Assembly: GCF_000001735.4 (NCBI RefSeq)
Contig: NC_003075.7
Location: forward strand, 311,001 to 375,000
Source: Arabidopsis thaliana
Lineage: Eukaryota > Streptophyta > Magnoliopsida > Brassicales > Brassicaceae
Length of the DNA: 64,000 bases
Reading direction: 5' to 3'
In this document: piece after piece, positions 49,741-61,085 of the stretch
How positions within the stretch are numbered: position 1 is the stretch's first letter
How the letters are laid out: each line of letters begins with the position of its first letter
Program-made: the position numbers and the translations under genes
Notes under the pieces: generated by a model
Told to the model about the DNA's origin: nothing
The model's database searches: none
Seen by the model: the letters and a program-made list of their open reading frames with translations, nothing else

Positions 49741-51229
49741 TTAAACGGATTAAATTTTCTTAAAACAAAGCTTAGAATATATACAGTCAAAAATCTATAA
49801 ATTAATATTCAATAAATTAATATCTCATTAAATTAATAATTTTCTTCCGTTCTCAAATTGATATTTTAGCCCAAATATTGTCTCTATAAATTAATAAACA
49901 TGATAATTTATAGAGGTTTTACTGATTAAATTACAATTGCTATTTCAATTTGTAAAAATATTAAGAGTTCCTTTTGAATGACTTTGCTCAAAACGAGGTT
50001 TTAGAAAGTGCTAAAGCCTAAAGCTTCAAATGCACATAACACCAATATTTATTCTGCACGCATAAGATTTCTAAAATGATTTCAGTTGTTTTTCTTATTG
50101 CGTTTTAAAAACTTACAGTCTATTTATAAAGTGAAACATCTATAAAGAAGAAGAAGACAAACACGTATTTATTGTTAATATTTTTTTTTGTTGTTGAGTA
50201 CCATATTAACCTAGAAGTTGGAACCGGGCATAATTTTTGCATGTGGCCATTTTTCATGTGATTTACCTATCAGTAAATTTTTGCATAACCGTTACATCGT
50301 TGCAGCAGGATTGAAGAAGGGATCATGTGAAAGATAACTGTTTCTGACTTTCTGTCAAAGAAACTTAATCTTAAGGTCGAAACTATATTGTATCATAGGT
50401 TATGTATACATAGACACATGATAGTTTGTTGCATAACATATTTTAATTTCTTTTAGAAAAACATAAAACCATGATCATCAAATAAAACAAAACATTTTTG
50501 TCTCATTAAGTAAATGCAAAATTGTTTAGTTCTGTTTTATATGTGAATGTTAGATACAGAATGATTACTTTTTCAAGCACAAAAACATTTTTTGCAATTA
50601 GTAATTAGCAAACAAAATAAGAAAGATACAATTCAATTGCATTATTGTACCCTTTTCTTCTCTTTGCATTATTGTACCACTTTTTTTTCTCAACATTATT
50701 GTACCCTTTATTTTTCTGTGCATTGTACTAATATTTTTTCCCCAAATTAACCAATCAGTGTCTTAATATAACAGTACGTCCAAGAATAATTAATATAAAG
50801 CATTGGTAGTTCATTACGTAATTGACTTGATTTGTTAGCAAGCTATCACTGAAGAGTGGTCCTAAATATTATAGGACAAGCGTGTGTGTGTCTATAATTC
50901 CTCCGTCTTCTCTATGGTTTTCAAACTAATATTTCCAAATGATCAATTAATGAGTTGTTTCTTTTAAAATATACAGTCTCTATATTGTTTTAGTAAGACA
51001 ATATACCAAACACTTTGCGCTTTTAGCGAGCTAGTACGTACGTACGAGAAATAAAGTAAAAAAGTAACACATAAACTACGTATCAACGAGATCAAACTTT
51101 TGATAAAACAACATTAATCGCTAGAAGGAATTTGATTTTTCTAGTACTTATCAAATAAAACAAAAGGTCGCAAAAAAAAACAAAAATTATTATCACATCC
51201 TATGTTGACGTCACAAAACAAAGAAATTG
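49741..51229. other. A/T-rich gene-free spacer
   Basis: About 1.5 kb lies between OZI1 and the bHLH14 3' end. It contains a region around 49780-49930 with repeated ATAAATTAATA words resembling worn DNA-transposon ends, and a short minisatellite at 50639-50727. No gene was recognised. Confidence 0.5.
50639..50727. repeat. Minisatellite, ~27-bp unit, about 3.3 copies
   Basis: Imperfect units start GCATTATTGTACCCTTTT (50639), GCATTATTGTACCACTTT (50666), CATTATTGTACCCTTTATT (50694) and GCATTGTAC (50719). Each is followed by a T/C-rich stretch. Confidence 0.75.
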
Positions 51230-52639
51230 TTATAGGCTTAGGGTTCGGACAAGTGTGGTCCTAAGCCTATCTTCCGATCTTAATCCTTCTGGAACCAAAA
51301 CAACAACATCTTGAACCATAACCTGACTCAAGCGCGACGCGTTCGCGTGTTGTACACGACAATCCATTTCCATTAACGCACTCATCAATGCCGACGTAGG
51401 ATGGTTCACATTCTCTGTCTGAACCCTAATTATGGCTTCTTCTCCGACGATCTTCACTTGCACTTCCAAGTCAGAGCCTCTGTTTGATTTTGAAGGTTTC
51501 TGGTTAACTTGGTACTCAACGGAAGACGGAGACGTATTGCTGCTGCTGTTGTCTAATTTATCTGTCTCCGTCATCTTCATTTTCTTGATCTCAGTTTCGA
51601 GATCATCGATTTTGGATTTAAGACTTTCTATGTACGAAACTGCGTCGGATAAAAGTGACGCTTTGTCCATTCGTGACACTTTTGGTACGATGGCACGTAG
51701 AGCGTAAAACCGGTGGTTTAGCTTCTCTCTCCGTTGCTTCTCCGCTTCCACGTGGGACAAAACCGCCGGATGATGTTTCTCTTTCGTCGCCGCAGCTACC
51801 CTTGTCGTCTCAAGTTTCCTCCTCCGTTTTCTTTCCGACCCGAATTGCTGATTTCCGCTTTTCGAATGATCTGATACCGCCGGTTTAGGGTAAGAACCGG
51901 TTTGGTTAGTGTGTTTTGTTGTTTTACCCGACCCGAATATGGACTTGACTCGGTTTATAAAGTTCCGGTTTTGTATAATTGATTCAGACGAACCAAGTTC
52001 GATAATGCCATTGTTGATGGGTATGGAGACCAATGTGTGTACCCCGTGAAAACCGGCTTCTTTAGCCCTCTCGTAGTTGCTAAACCGGAGCTCGTCGGGA
52101 CCGGTTAACCAAACCAAAGATTCATCGGATACTTCCTTTCTCGGCGATCTATCTTCACCGTAAAACGATGCGGCATAGAACAACTCCAGATCATCTCCAC
52201 CGTCCATCATCAGCTCACACTCGATGCTGTTTGTTGTATACTTAAGAAAGAAACAAAAACAAAAAATCAAGGGTAAGGAAAATTATATTATTTTCTTAAT
52301 AGAACTTTTTTAAGAAGTTGATTTAAATAAATTTTGGATATTTTGATTAGATAACATAAGAGGCAAAGAAAAATGAACATTTTCTTGGGAATTGTTGTTC
52401 TTGTTTCCACAGAAATGACCATCAACCCAAACCAAGTAAGACCGGTCCGATTGATCATCAAACATCTTTTGCCAAAAAATGACATAAGCCCATCGGTCCG
52501 GTGAGGTTTCCACGACAAACCGGAGTTTTTGTTGAAGTACTAAATCCGGAGGAGAAGAGGACACTATGGCTGCAGGAGTTTGTTGTGTAAAAGAGAGCAA
52601 AGAAGAGGACAATGATGGAGAGAAAGTGAGATTATACAT
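51230..52639 (-). CDS. BHLH14: bHLH transcription factor, MYC-like subgroup IIId
   Basis: Two exons (52639-52379, 52240-51230) give 423 aa. The N-terminal half is the MYC_N domain that binds JAZ repressors and MED25 ([20 protein letters not shown], split by the intron). The basic helix-loop-helix is at about 245-295: [20 protein letters not shown] carries the His-Glu-Arg residues that read the E-box, then [20 protein letters not shown]. An ACT-like C-terminal domain follows. IIId bHLHs (bHLH3, 13, 14, 17) repress jasmonate responses by competing with MYC2. This matches bHLH14 (AT4G00870). Confidence 0.92.
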
Positions 52640-53146
52640 TTCTTTCCAGTGATCCCGACCAAAGAGAATTTAGAGGGTTAGAGAAGACAAGTGGAAAAGG
52701 ATGAATAAGATTCTAAATTAATAGAGAAGACGATATTATAGTAGTAATATCAAATTTTCATTAATGATTTTCGTGAATTAAAGTTTATGATAAATATTCC
52801 AATAGTAGTAAGTTAGTCACGTGAAAACTGAACTGTTTTCCTACTTTAACGTTATAAGAACAACAATTTATCGTATAGTGGTCCAACTTTGATGAAATAG
52901 ACAATATATCATTCTTTGCCAAAAAAAAAAAAAAAAAAAAGACAATATATCATTTAGATTTATATTGAATGATGGTTCAAACGAAAACTTATTTTGACAA
53001 ATTTGAAAAGAAAAAAAAAACATGAGAGCTACAACAAATGGATATATGTGACTTTATAAATTTCATAAAGGAAATGATTTATTCAAATTGGGGTAAGCAT
53101 TGATCGAAGTTGAGTTATATAGAAAACAATAAGGAGTTATTACTTA
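52640..53146. other. bHLH14 promoter and spacer
   Basis: This is A/T-rich DNA with the bHLH14 promoter on its left part and the micro-insertion at 52900-52954. No gene was seen. Confidence 0.5.
52900..52954 (+). mobile_element. Micro-insertion: CTTTGCC plus A20 with 14-bp target duplication
   Basis: GACAATATATCATT stands at 52900-52913 and is repeated perfectly at 52941-52954. The 27 bp between them are CTTTGCC followed by twenty A. This is the structure of a poly-A retroposon with almost no body. Insertion by LINE machinery is inferred. Confidence 0.7.
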
Positions 53147-53736
53147 TTAGAAGCGATCAATGATCCTCATAGCAGCGTCAGAGAGTTGAGCATAGATATT
53201 GATTTGACTAAATAGTTGGGGAGACGTGAACTTGACACGTTTGAGATTGAACATACATCTCAGAGGAAAGCCAAGCGCAAGCTTTATCGATTTGTTGGTT
53301 TTATCATAATCACCGGTTTTCAAACTTGTTTTGGCTTCCGACAGTATTGTAGATGCATTCGTCGACAAGTCTTTTTTGCAAATCTCCAGAGCTGTTTTCA
53401 CTTCACCTTTATCTTTCTTTGACGATAAATTCGTTATGTTACTACACAAATGAAAAAATTGATATATTAGAGGATATTTCTGTATATTGGTTATAATTTG
53501 TAAGTGAAAACTTGCTTGGTGATGATATGGAGGTGGGATTCAAGACAGTTTATGACGATGCCAGCTATGCCTATATGGTCGGCGTGAATGGAGTTTGGGT
53601 CGGATTCAAGACATTGCATGCATATGGCTGGGACGTCTGCATTGTGGCATTCATTTATCATCATGTCCTTCTCGGCGCATATCGACATAGGAGAGATCAC
53701 CAGTATTAACAGCAGAAACTTGATCATCGTTTTCAT
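53147..53736 (-). CDS. Invertase/pectin methylesterase inhibitor family protein
   Basis: Two exons (53736-53516, 53441-53147) give 171 aa, the usual family size. A signal peptide (MIKFLLLILVISPMSICA) is followed by the four-cysteine PMEI fold. The first pair is in NECHNADVPAICMQC, later cysteines are in GIVINCLE and ALEICKKDL, and one more is in FPLRCMFNL. The hairpin and four-helix bundle would act in the cell wall or vacuole. The intron has a GC donor (CCAA|GCAAGT). The adjacent GT (CAA|GTTTTC) would place TAA directly after the junction, so only the GC splice keeps the protein whole. Target enzyme (invertase or PME) cannot be told from sequence. Confidence 0.8.
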
Positions 53737-55518
53737 GCTAAGTATGATTGATTATAGACTATATTTCTTTTTAAGGGGTGTGAATTACTTATATAAACTA
53801 AGAATATGGTTGGTCATGACTCATGAGTGATCTCTTTTACATTACACGTGTTTAACGTCTTTAATTTTACCTTTAAAACTGACCATTGAAATGCAAATTG
53901 ATGTCTTATTTTACTTCATTTGGGTAGAAAAGCAGATTATAGTTCTCTTTTTGAATTATAATTTATACATTTTCTTACTCCATTCAATAATATTATGATC
54001 TATTACCCTTTAGTTTATGTTTTAAGTTTTTTTAATACATTTATGGATATTATTAGACATATAAACAATATAATAATTAAGATGTTTTGGCTTAGAACCT
54101 CCTAGTATTAAAAAAAAAAGTAGGGTAATTAATGATGTTTTTTCTTAAAACAATAACTAAAAGTAAGTAAAAGTTTTTTTTTTGTTAATTTTAAATTTTA
54201 CTAATTGTAAGTAGGTAATAATAAAATTTAAATAAATTAGTGTAATTGTTTTTTTTTATATATACTTAGCTGAATACTTCCGTAAACATGTTTATAATAC
54301 AAAAGCCCAATTTTGGCCCATAAACTTATAAAACATGGGTTTTTTTTTGTCGTTATAAAACATGGTTTTAGTTCACGAAGAATAATATATTCCTACCGCA
54401 TCTAATCTATTAAACAAAATCACGTTATTGTATTTGGTAGTGAGTGTTGTTATTCTGGCCATACAAATGGTCAAAAGCCTCTCGTCCATTTCTTTCCATT
54501 TTCAAGATTCTTCAATCCATCATTATTTTGCTTTACTTATAAAGAATCGTACGAAAAATTATAATCGAAATAAAGTTTCGAATATACGTACTTCAAACAA
54601 AATTAAGAGGAGAAGACCACTGCACAATTGCATATTTATGGTAGATTTTGCTTCACTTTTTTTTGCAAGTGTATGATTAAAGTTTTTCTAACATATCATG
54701 AGGTTGTTATTTTTGTGACCGTAAAGATTTAATGAACAACAATTGCGTAGACAACAATGTTGATCAGATGAATTTATAGATTTAGCGAATAAATTTCTTA
54801 ACTTAATCATTCATTTACAGGAACTTCGTTTTCACATATCTTTATGAACGGAAACGTAACATAGAAGTTATATTGATGAATGGTGGTATATATGTGAAAT
54901 AACCACTAAATTACTTTCTTCTCCAAATGATTAACCTGTTGTAGAATAGTTTGGCAAAGCCGATAGAATCAGTCCATTGGCCTCCAGTGAAAGGCTTCCA
55001 CTTTTGAAGTTTTTATAAATTTTCATTGCCAAATTTCATCTTTTGTAACTCACTTTGGAGGAACTTCAAAATCTTGTATCACTTTATCTTTTTCTCTAAC
55101 ATTGTTTGCTTCATAGCATACGTTGAGTCGACAAACTGATTGTTTTTCCTTCCATGTTTTAATCCTTTTTTTTTGCCATAAGACCAAGTCTATAAGTCTA
55201 AAATATATAACTGTAAACCTAAACATTTTTATTCTTATGAATATTTACATTTTAGCAACAAAAAACCTGAACTAAAGTGATTTTTAAAATAAAAATGATT
55301 TTTAAAATAAAAATGGAAAAATGTAAAATTACTTTCTTCTCCAAATCATTAATAAAATTATAAAATTTCAATTGACAAGTCAACTCATAGAAGAGATTGA
55401 GTATAGTAAATAACTAAATATTAATTGTTCAACATACATATTATTTTAATATTATTACAAGATGATGATTTTCTATTTTTATGATCGGGCATAAGCGTAC
55501 AATTAATCATCATGAGAC
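53737..55518. other. A/T-rich gene-free spacer
   Basis: About 1.8 kb of A/T-rich DNA contains the PMEI-family promoter, the micro-insertion at 54326-54365 and a small 18-bp tandem duplication (TGATTTTTAAAATAAAAA, twice, near 55278-55313). No gene was recognised. Confidence 0.5.
54326..54365 (-). mobile_element. Micro-insertion with 13-bp target duplication, minus orientation
   Basis: TTATAAAACATGG occurs at 54326-54338 and again at 54353-54365. Between them is GTTTTTTTTTGTCG (54339-54352), which on the minus strand reads CGAC then an A run then C. It has the same layout as the other A-rich micro-insertions in this window but is the shortest, so chance or slippage is harder to exclude. Confidence 0.45.
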
Positions 55519-55545
55519 ATATATATATATATATATATATATATG

Positions 55546-55595
<50 letters not shown>
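55519..55595. repeat. Compound (AT)n-(AAC)n microsatellite
   Basis: An (AT)n run of about 26 bp (55519-55544) is joined to about 16 copies of AAC (55546-55595). It lies about 100 bp past the SAUR31 stop codon, within reach of that gene's 3' UTR, where it would be transcribed as GUU repeats. Confidence 0.9.
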
Positions 55596-55691
55596 GCCAC
55601 ACCTTAAGATAAGATGAAATGAAGACCGAGATTTATTTATAATCAGCAGCATGAGATAATATCTAGTTTAAAAAGAGCCAAAACAATATCA

Positions 55692-56060
55692 TCAAACCCT
55701 AAAACACCGGATGAGATGGTTGTGATGATGATGGTGATGATCAAGGAGATTAGTACCGAGAAATCTAGTGTTTTCTCGATCGATCAATCCTTGAACATAC
55801 CTAAACTCCTCAACGTGACAAGGGATCGTGATTGTCCCTTTTTGAGCAAAACCAAACTCTTCTTCAGCTTCCTTCAAGAGTTGTCCAAACAAAGGATGAT
55901 TAAAGTACATAACGGGAATCACAAATCTCTCTTGCTCTTCTCCTTGTCCTACCTTCACTGCCAAACACCCTTTTGGTACCTTTTCATGATCATGCTCATG
56001 ATGATGGAGACGTGGGATGTGGAAGCTCCAGTGGCTCATGACTTTGTCTCCGTTACCCAT
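55692..56060 (-). CDS. SAUR31: SAUR-family auxin-responsive protein
   Basis: A single exon encodes 122 aa. The SAUR core is at about 30-95 (PKGCLAVKVGQ, ERFVIPVMYFNHPLFGQLLK, EAEEEFGFAQKGTITIPC). Both flanks are histidine-rich (HIPRLHHHEHDHE before the core and HHHHHHNH near the end), which could bind metal. SAURs inhibit PP2C.D phosphatases and so activate plasma-membrane H+-ATPases in cell expansion. A lack of introns is typical. Position matches SAUR31 (AT4G00880); the number within this large family rests on memory. Confidence 0.87.
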   Translation of the reverse strand: MGNGDKVMSHWSFHIPRLHHHEHDHEKVPKGCLAVKVGQGEEQERFVIPVMYFNHPLFGQLLKEAEEEFGFAQKGTITIPCHVEEFRYVQGLIDRENTRFLGTNLLDHHHHHHNHLIRCFRV

Positions 56061-56302
56061 GGGCCGATAATATTAGTATAGATAATATATACTATGGTTT
56101 AGTTAGTTTGTTGCCATGGTTTCTGTCTCTCCCATGTTGGTTTATTTTCTCTAGAAGATGGTTTTTGTTTTGTCTAGAAAGTGAAGGAAAACAGCCAGTG
56201 TTCTTGGAGGGTTGTAAGAGATGGATGGTGAAGTCGCTTGTTGGTCATTTGCTTTTAAATGCGTCTCTTTAATTGGTTTTAAAGAGAAGGTGATATTTCT
56301 TG

Positions 56303-56310
56303 TATATATA
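56303..56310 (-). promoter_or_regulatory. Likely TATA box of SAUR31
   Basis: TATATATA on the minus strand lies about 245 bp upstream of the start codon, implying a leader of roughly 210 nt. GTCTC words (auxin-response-like) occur nearby but are too short to be decisive. Confidence 0.45.
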
Positions 56311-57985
56311 GCAAAGTTTGGGGTGGGCATAATTTACTTTTTATTTTTTTTCTCTTATTTGAATTTGAATCCTTAGCGAATAGAGATATAATTTTAAATA
56401 GAATATCGAATTTAAGCACTCATCAAACAAACTTTAACCTTACATATATGTATATATTAGTATGTACCTTTTTGTTCTTTATCCTTTTTTGTCATCATCA
56501 AAACGTAAATGATAATTATCCAGCTAACCCTAGATTAACGGAGATGATGGCACACTTAAATCGTATTTTTTTTGGTAATTAACATGCGCATCTACTCCGA
56601 TTGTATACGTGTGTATATTTACTATAATTAGTACTAGTAAATATATATAATGTCTAAAGAAGACAATGTCTAATACATCTTTCTCATTCAGCCAAACAAA
56701 AATATTTGAGAGAAACATTATAATAACTTGAATTTTGCCAGTAATTTGCGTTACCGCTAATAGTGCATTAATCGAGTTTTAAAGAAATAGATGATATATT
56801 ATTATCGAAAAACGAATCCATGCGTAAATCTTTGGCGATATATAATTATAAAGAGACACTTTTTAAATGGGGACAAGCAAATTAATTGTACAAAAAAGCC
56901 AAACCTCATAGATTGTTGGAATATCTAAGTGGGGAATATTATTTTATAGGTAAATTCCCACTTGAAAAAAAAAAATATATTATGCCATATGCTTTTTACT
57001 TTTTATAATTTTCTGAAAGATATTTTCTTAGCCTGTCAGGAAAAAAAAAAGGTTAAATGGGCCGTCAAGTGCAGGCCTGTTATTTGTGGGCTAATACTTT
57101 GGTTAATTGTGGGCTAATAGCCTAATACTTTTTCTCTTCAGAATTAAATGTTTGGCAAACTCGTTTTCTTTTTAATTATTTTGCTTCAAATTAACCAAAT
57201 CACATTGCACTGATTATCAACAAAAGCAGATAGATATTCAAGTGTGTAAAAGCAGCCATTGTTGATCGAAATCAAGAGATGTGTTTCTTTGTTTTCTCTG
57301 CCTAGTCCGTACTTATAAAGCAACAACTGAATCGAACTATTTCATGTATATTGATTAAATCAGTTTTAAAAAAGAAAAAATTCATGAGCAACACAAATTT
57401 TTGATTCAAGGAAGTCAGCAACATCCGATATTAGCGCACATGTGCATTTATGTTACTTAGGAAGTCGCGATTGAATTATTGAGAGAAGATGTCACATCTT
57501 CATAAATACTAGGAAAAGGTGTGACATGAAGAAGATAAAGCACTTTGACAAAGCAAAAACAAAAGACTTTTCAATCTTTTTTGATATATTTTCCCATAGT
57601 CAAAAGCTTCAATTTCCCGTGAACCCTATTTAGCTAGTTTTAGTCAATCACATTAAATATTTAGGTTAATTGTACTGAATAACTTCACATCCAAACTTAT
57701 TTACAGAAAATAATCAAGTGAGACAAGACAATTGTAACTGAGAGATCATTTTTATTATTATTATAAAGCTTTGAAACATGATTTTATTTTAGGAAGTACT
57801 ATTGATCAAAATACCTTTTGTATTTTTGGGAATCTTGTATTTTATTAAACAGTCGCACTATAAATTGCTAAATTAGAAATGAACGTCATCAACTTCGTTT
57901 ATTTTTACGACGTTAAAAACTTAAAATGTGTGGTCAGGAATTAACAAATATGTAAAAGTATCAGGTTATTTTGAAATATATGTGA

Positions 57986-58022
<37 letters not shown>

Positions 58023-58850
58023 GCATGTTGAGCGGCCAAATGCATTTTTAATACGTATCAGATTCCTCCTCTTATGAGTAAATTTGAGACTTATAATTTC
58101 AATGAAAATTATTAGTTTGATCAAAAGAATATAACGTAATACCTAATATACTAGTGTTTGGTTAGCGACGGAAAATCAAAATAAGTTGCAATCAGCCAAG
58201 AATATGTTCTTGCAGTATAATGAAAACTAAAAAATAAAATAAAATAAAAGCTACTTTAGTTATGTAGATATGTAATTCTGTAAAAAAAGGAAGTCTAAAT
58301 CGCCAAAATGTTTGACTAATTAATAACTTTATGCTGCTTTTTAACAAACAAAACAAACTTTATGTTACTGTCTCTAAACACGTACGTATATAATTATGTA
58401 GGAGATTGACTGCTTTCTAACTTAATCAACTACTGTATATACGAATTATTCACTTAAAAAATTTAGACCAATATTACTTTCACAAAAAAAAAAAATCGGT
58501 AATCATATAAAGCGACTTTTTAACTCTCTTAAAATGTTTAGTAAAATATGCTATTACAATCCGACGTTAGCAAATTTAAAATGGTTTACAATTTTTACTT
58601 TATGTGGACTTGTGTAGAATACAAATTTTATTAGGGACCAGTAAACATAGTGCAAAAAATGATGAAAACTCATAATTATTGGTCTATTGGATCAATGAGC
58701 ATATAAACAACTAAAAATTAAGAGAAAAAAGATAGAGACGCCAATGGTAGTTACCATATTATGTATATATATACATTGTCAAACCAAAAAATAAAAATCT
58801 AATAATCAAGGTTTTGTAGTTTCTCCAGAGTGATTGAAGGCAATTAACAT
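56311..58850. other. 2.5-kb A/T-rich gene-poor spacer
   Basis: No coding exon was recognised. It contains an (AT)n run at 57988-58017 and scattered poly-A/T tracts. The right end is downstream of the MIR165b hairpin and will include its 3' primary-transcript sequence. Confidence 0.5.
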
Positions 58851-58996
58851 GTTGAGGGGGATGAAGCCTGGTCCGACGATACCATGTGGCATGTATGTAT
58901 ATATATGTACATTACATCAGTCATATAATGCATCATAACATATAAACATGTGTATGCGTTTATGATATCCTCGATCCAAACAACATTCCCCACAAC
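58851..58996 (-). ncRNA. MIR165B: MIR165b precursor
   Basis: On the minus strand, 58876-58856 is a perfect 21-nt match to miR165 (starts TCGGACCAGGCTTCAT). The opposite arm at 58989-58969 is the star strand (starts GGAATGTTGTTTGGAT), offset as expected for DCL1 processing. The hairpin base closes with GTTG (58996-58993) and CAAC (58854-58851), giving a 146-nt precursor with a long loop. miR165/166 cleaves the HD-ZIP III mRNAs (PHB, PHV, REV and relatives) and so sets leaf polarity and root vascular patterning. The CCC 3' end separates miR165 from miR166. Position fits AT4G00885 as I recall it. Confidence 0.95.
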
Positions 58997-59045
58997 AGAA
59001 ATAGCCTCTTCATGATTATCAGTCGCAGCTCAATCTTATGTGAGT

Positions 59046-59053
59046 TATATATA
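59046..59053 (-). promoter_or_regulatory. Likely TATA box of the MIR165b primary transcript
   Basis: TATATATA lies 50 bp upstream of the hairpin base, which would put the transcription start near 59015-59020, very close to the foldback. An (AG)n tract (CT-rich on the minus strand, about 59080-59100) lies upstream. Confidence 0.4.
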
Positions 59054-59788
59054 CAGAGAGATAAAGTGATAGAAGATCTTAGAGAGAGAGAGAGAAAGAG
59101 ATGGTGATGATGGTGTTATGATGAGGGAATGATGGGGATAAGAGGAAGAGATGGGCTTTTAAGAAGGCTGAAATAAGTCGTCATTCCGAAACCCTAGTCT
59201 TGTCTTCTTAGAAAAAAAAACAGTATTTACTCAGCCGACATGTAATTTTGTTATTAGTAGTTTTTTTTGGTTAATTATCTAATTCCTTCTTTACTAATTG
59301 TGACATATTTAAAACTAAAAACTAAACTAAAATAAAATAATAATTGTGACATATTTTCAAAAAAGAAAATCTTAAGAAGATACATTACCGTTACATATTC
59401 TCTAAAGTAACGAAGTTATATTATATGTATATAGAACGTCCATGCATCCGATCTGTATAAAACGTAGCATTTTTAAACTGGTGTGGCTATTCGATAATCA
59501 AACTAAACCATTAGTTCTTCGTTATACCAATTCAGGTTATCCAGAAAAATATAATTGGTCTATCATTTATACGAAGTATATATATATATATTATATATAT
59601 ATATATATATGTAGTATATGAAACTGAGAAATAAAGAAGGCAAGAGAAAATAGTCAGAGTAGTAGTTGGGGTACATTGAGGATGACCAGTTGTAGAAACA
59701 TATTTATTTTTGTTTTACTTTTTAGGTACACTGCCAAGTTCCCACTTTATCAGTACATACACGTTTCAATTAATCTATACATACTTAA
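59054..59788. other. MIR165b upstream region
   Basis: This promoter-side spacer contains a micro-insertion (59295-59356) and an (AT)n run (59576-59610), and it ends at the Helitron boundary. No gene was seen. Confidence 0.45.
59295..59356 (+). mobile_element. A-rich micro-insertion with 16-bp target duplication
   Basis: TAATTGTGACATATTT at 59295-59310 is repeated perfectly at 59341-59356. The 30 bp between are A-rich with scattered C and T (AAAACTAAAAACTAAACT then AAAATAAAATAA). It resembles a degenerate poly-A tail without body, about 300 bp upstream of the MIR165b hairpin. Confidence 0.6.
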
Positions 59789-61085
59789 CTAGATTTTAAC
59801 CCGCGGTATACCGCGGAATGATTTATTTTTTAAAAGTAATATATATTAAAATTTGCAAATTTTAGTTTTATAAAATATTTATATTTTACAGTTTATAATT
59901 GTTATTAAGTAACGCTATACGACAAATCCATGAGACAATTGTTAAAAAACTGAAGTTTTAATCTTTATTAAAACAACATATTAATAACATTTTAAAATTT
60001 TATAAATATTGATTCAAATACATCCACAATATAATCCAATTCCAAAATTAAACCCGTTCTGTAATTTCTTTACCCGTCCCGTGATTTTTTTTAAAGTAGT
60101 AATTTTAAAAATTTAAGAATTATGTATTATATATAAAAGTTTTGTAAATTGTATCATTCTCTAATACATTTATATTTTATAGTTTAATTTTATATATAGT
60201 AACATTATACATACCACATAACATTTTTGGTTTTATATAATCTTTTCTAAATTAGGATGATTTTGATATGTTTCATATTAGTGGTCTTAAAAAATAATAA
60301 ATTAAAGATTGAACCCGTATTGAAACGGTGAATTAATTATATTTTACTTTTTTATTAATGATGAATCAAAAATCCGTCCCTCCAAATCCGTCTTGCCAAA
60401 AAGCCATTTATTTTATTAATATTAATTTTATTTATGATATGACTATGATTTATAATCTAAACATTTTAGCTAATAACATAAGAGTGCACCATATTTACTT
60501 AATAAAGAAATGTACCATATGACCTGAATGCACTTTTACCTAAATCCACTAAAAAACTCTTGCAAAAATACTATAGAGATAAGAAACGATAGTCGGTTTT
60601 GATAGGTATAAGATTAGCAAATATATTAATTAGCTTAAATTAGTTAAAGAATACAAATTGAAAAGGTATATTACACTTTATTCGATTATAGTATAGAAAC
60701 TTATATAACACAGAGATTTGATAATTTTTTAATTGTTGAATATTTTTTTTTTGTGCTAATTTTTATGTGATTAAGATTTAATTGATTTCGTATATAAAAT
60801 ATTAATTTGTTTTACGAATTTATTTGTTTATAATTTGGTAACATATAGATATTTAAATATTCGGTACATTTTGCTTTAGTTTAGGAAATCTTTGATGACC
60901 CGTCTTTAGATCCAATAAGCCCTATAATAAAAAAATGAATATTGTAGTTAAATGATTTTGGTAACCTTAATGACGTTATTAAAAGATTCTGTTTTTGATT
61001 AAATTTTTCTAATGACATTGTCATGTAATTAATTACATAAATTAAGGTTACATTTAAAATGTACTTCCCAAATAATATAGTAGGA
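59789..61085 (-). mobile_element. Non-autonomous Helitron (ATREP-like), 1.3 kb
   Basis: On the minus strand it starts TCCTACTATATTATTTGGGA at 61085 and ends CTAG at 59792-59789, preceded by the perfect 16-bp palindrome CCGCGGTATACCGCGG (59801-59816). The flanks are A (59788) and T (61086). Its first ~40 bases nearly equal those of the 1203-3268 element, but the interiors differ in length. No ORF for Rep/helicase is present. Confidence 0.85.
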
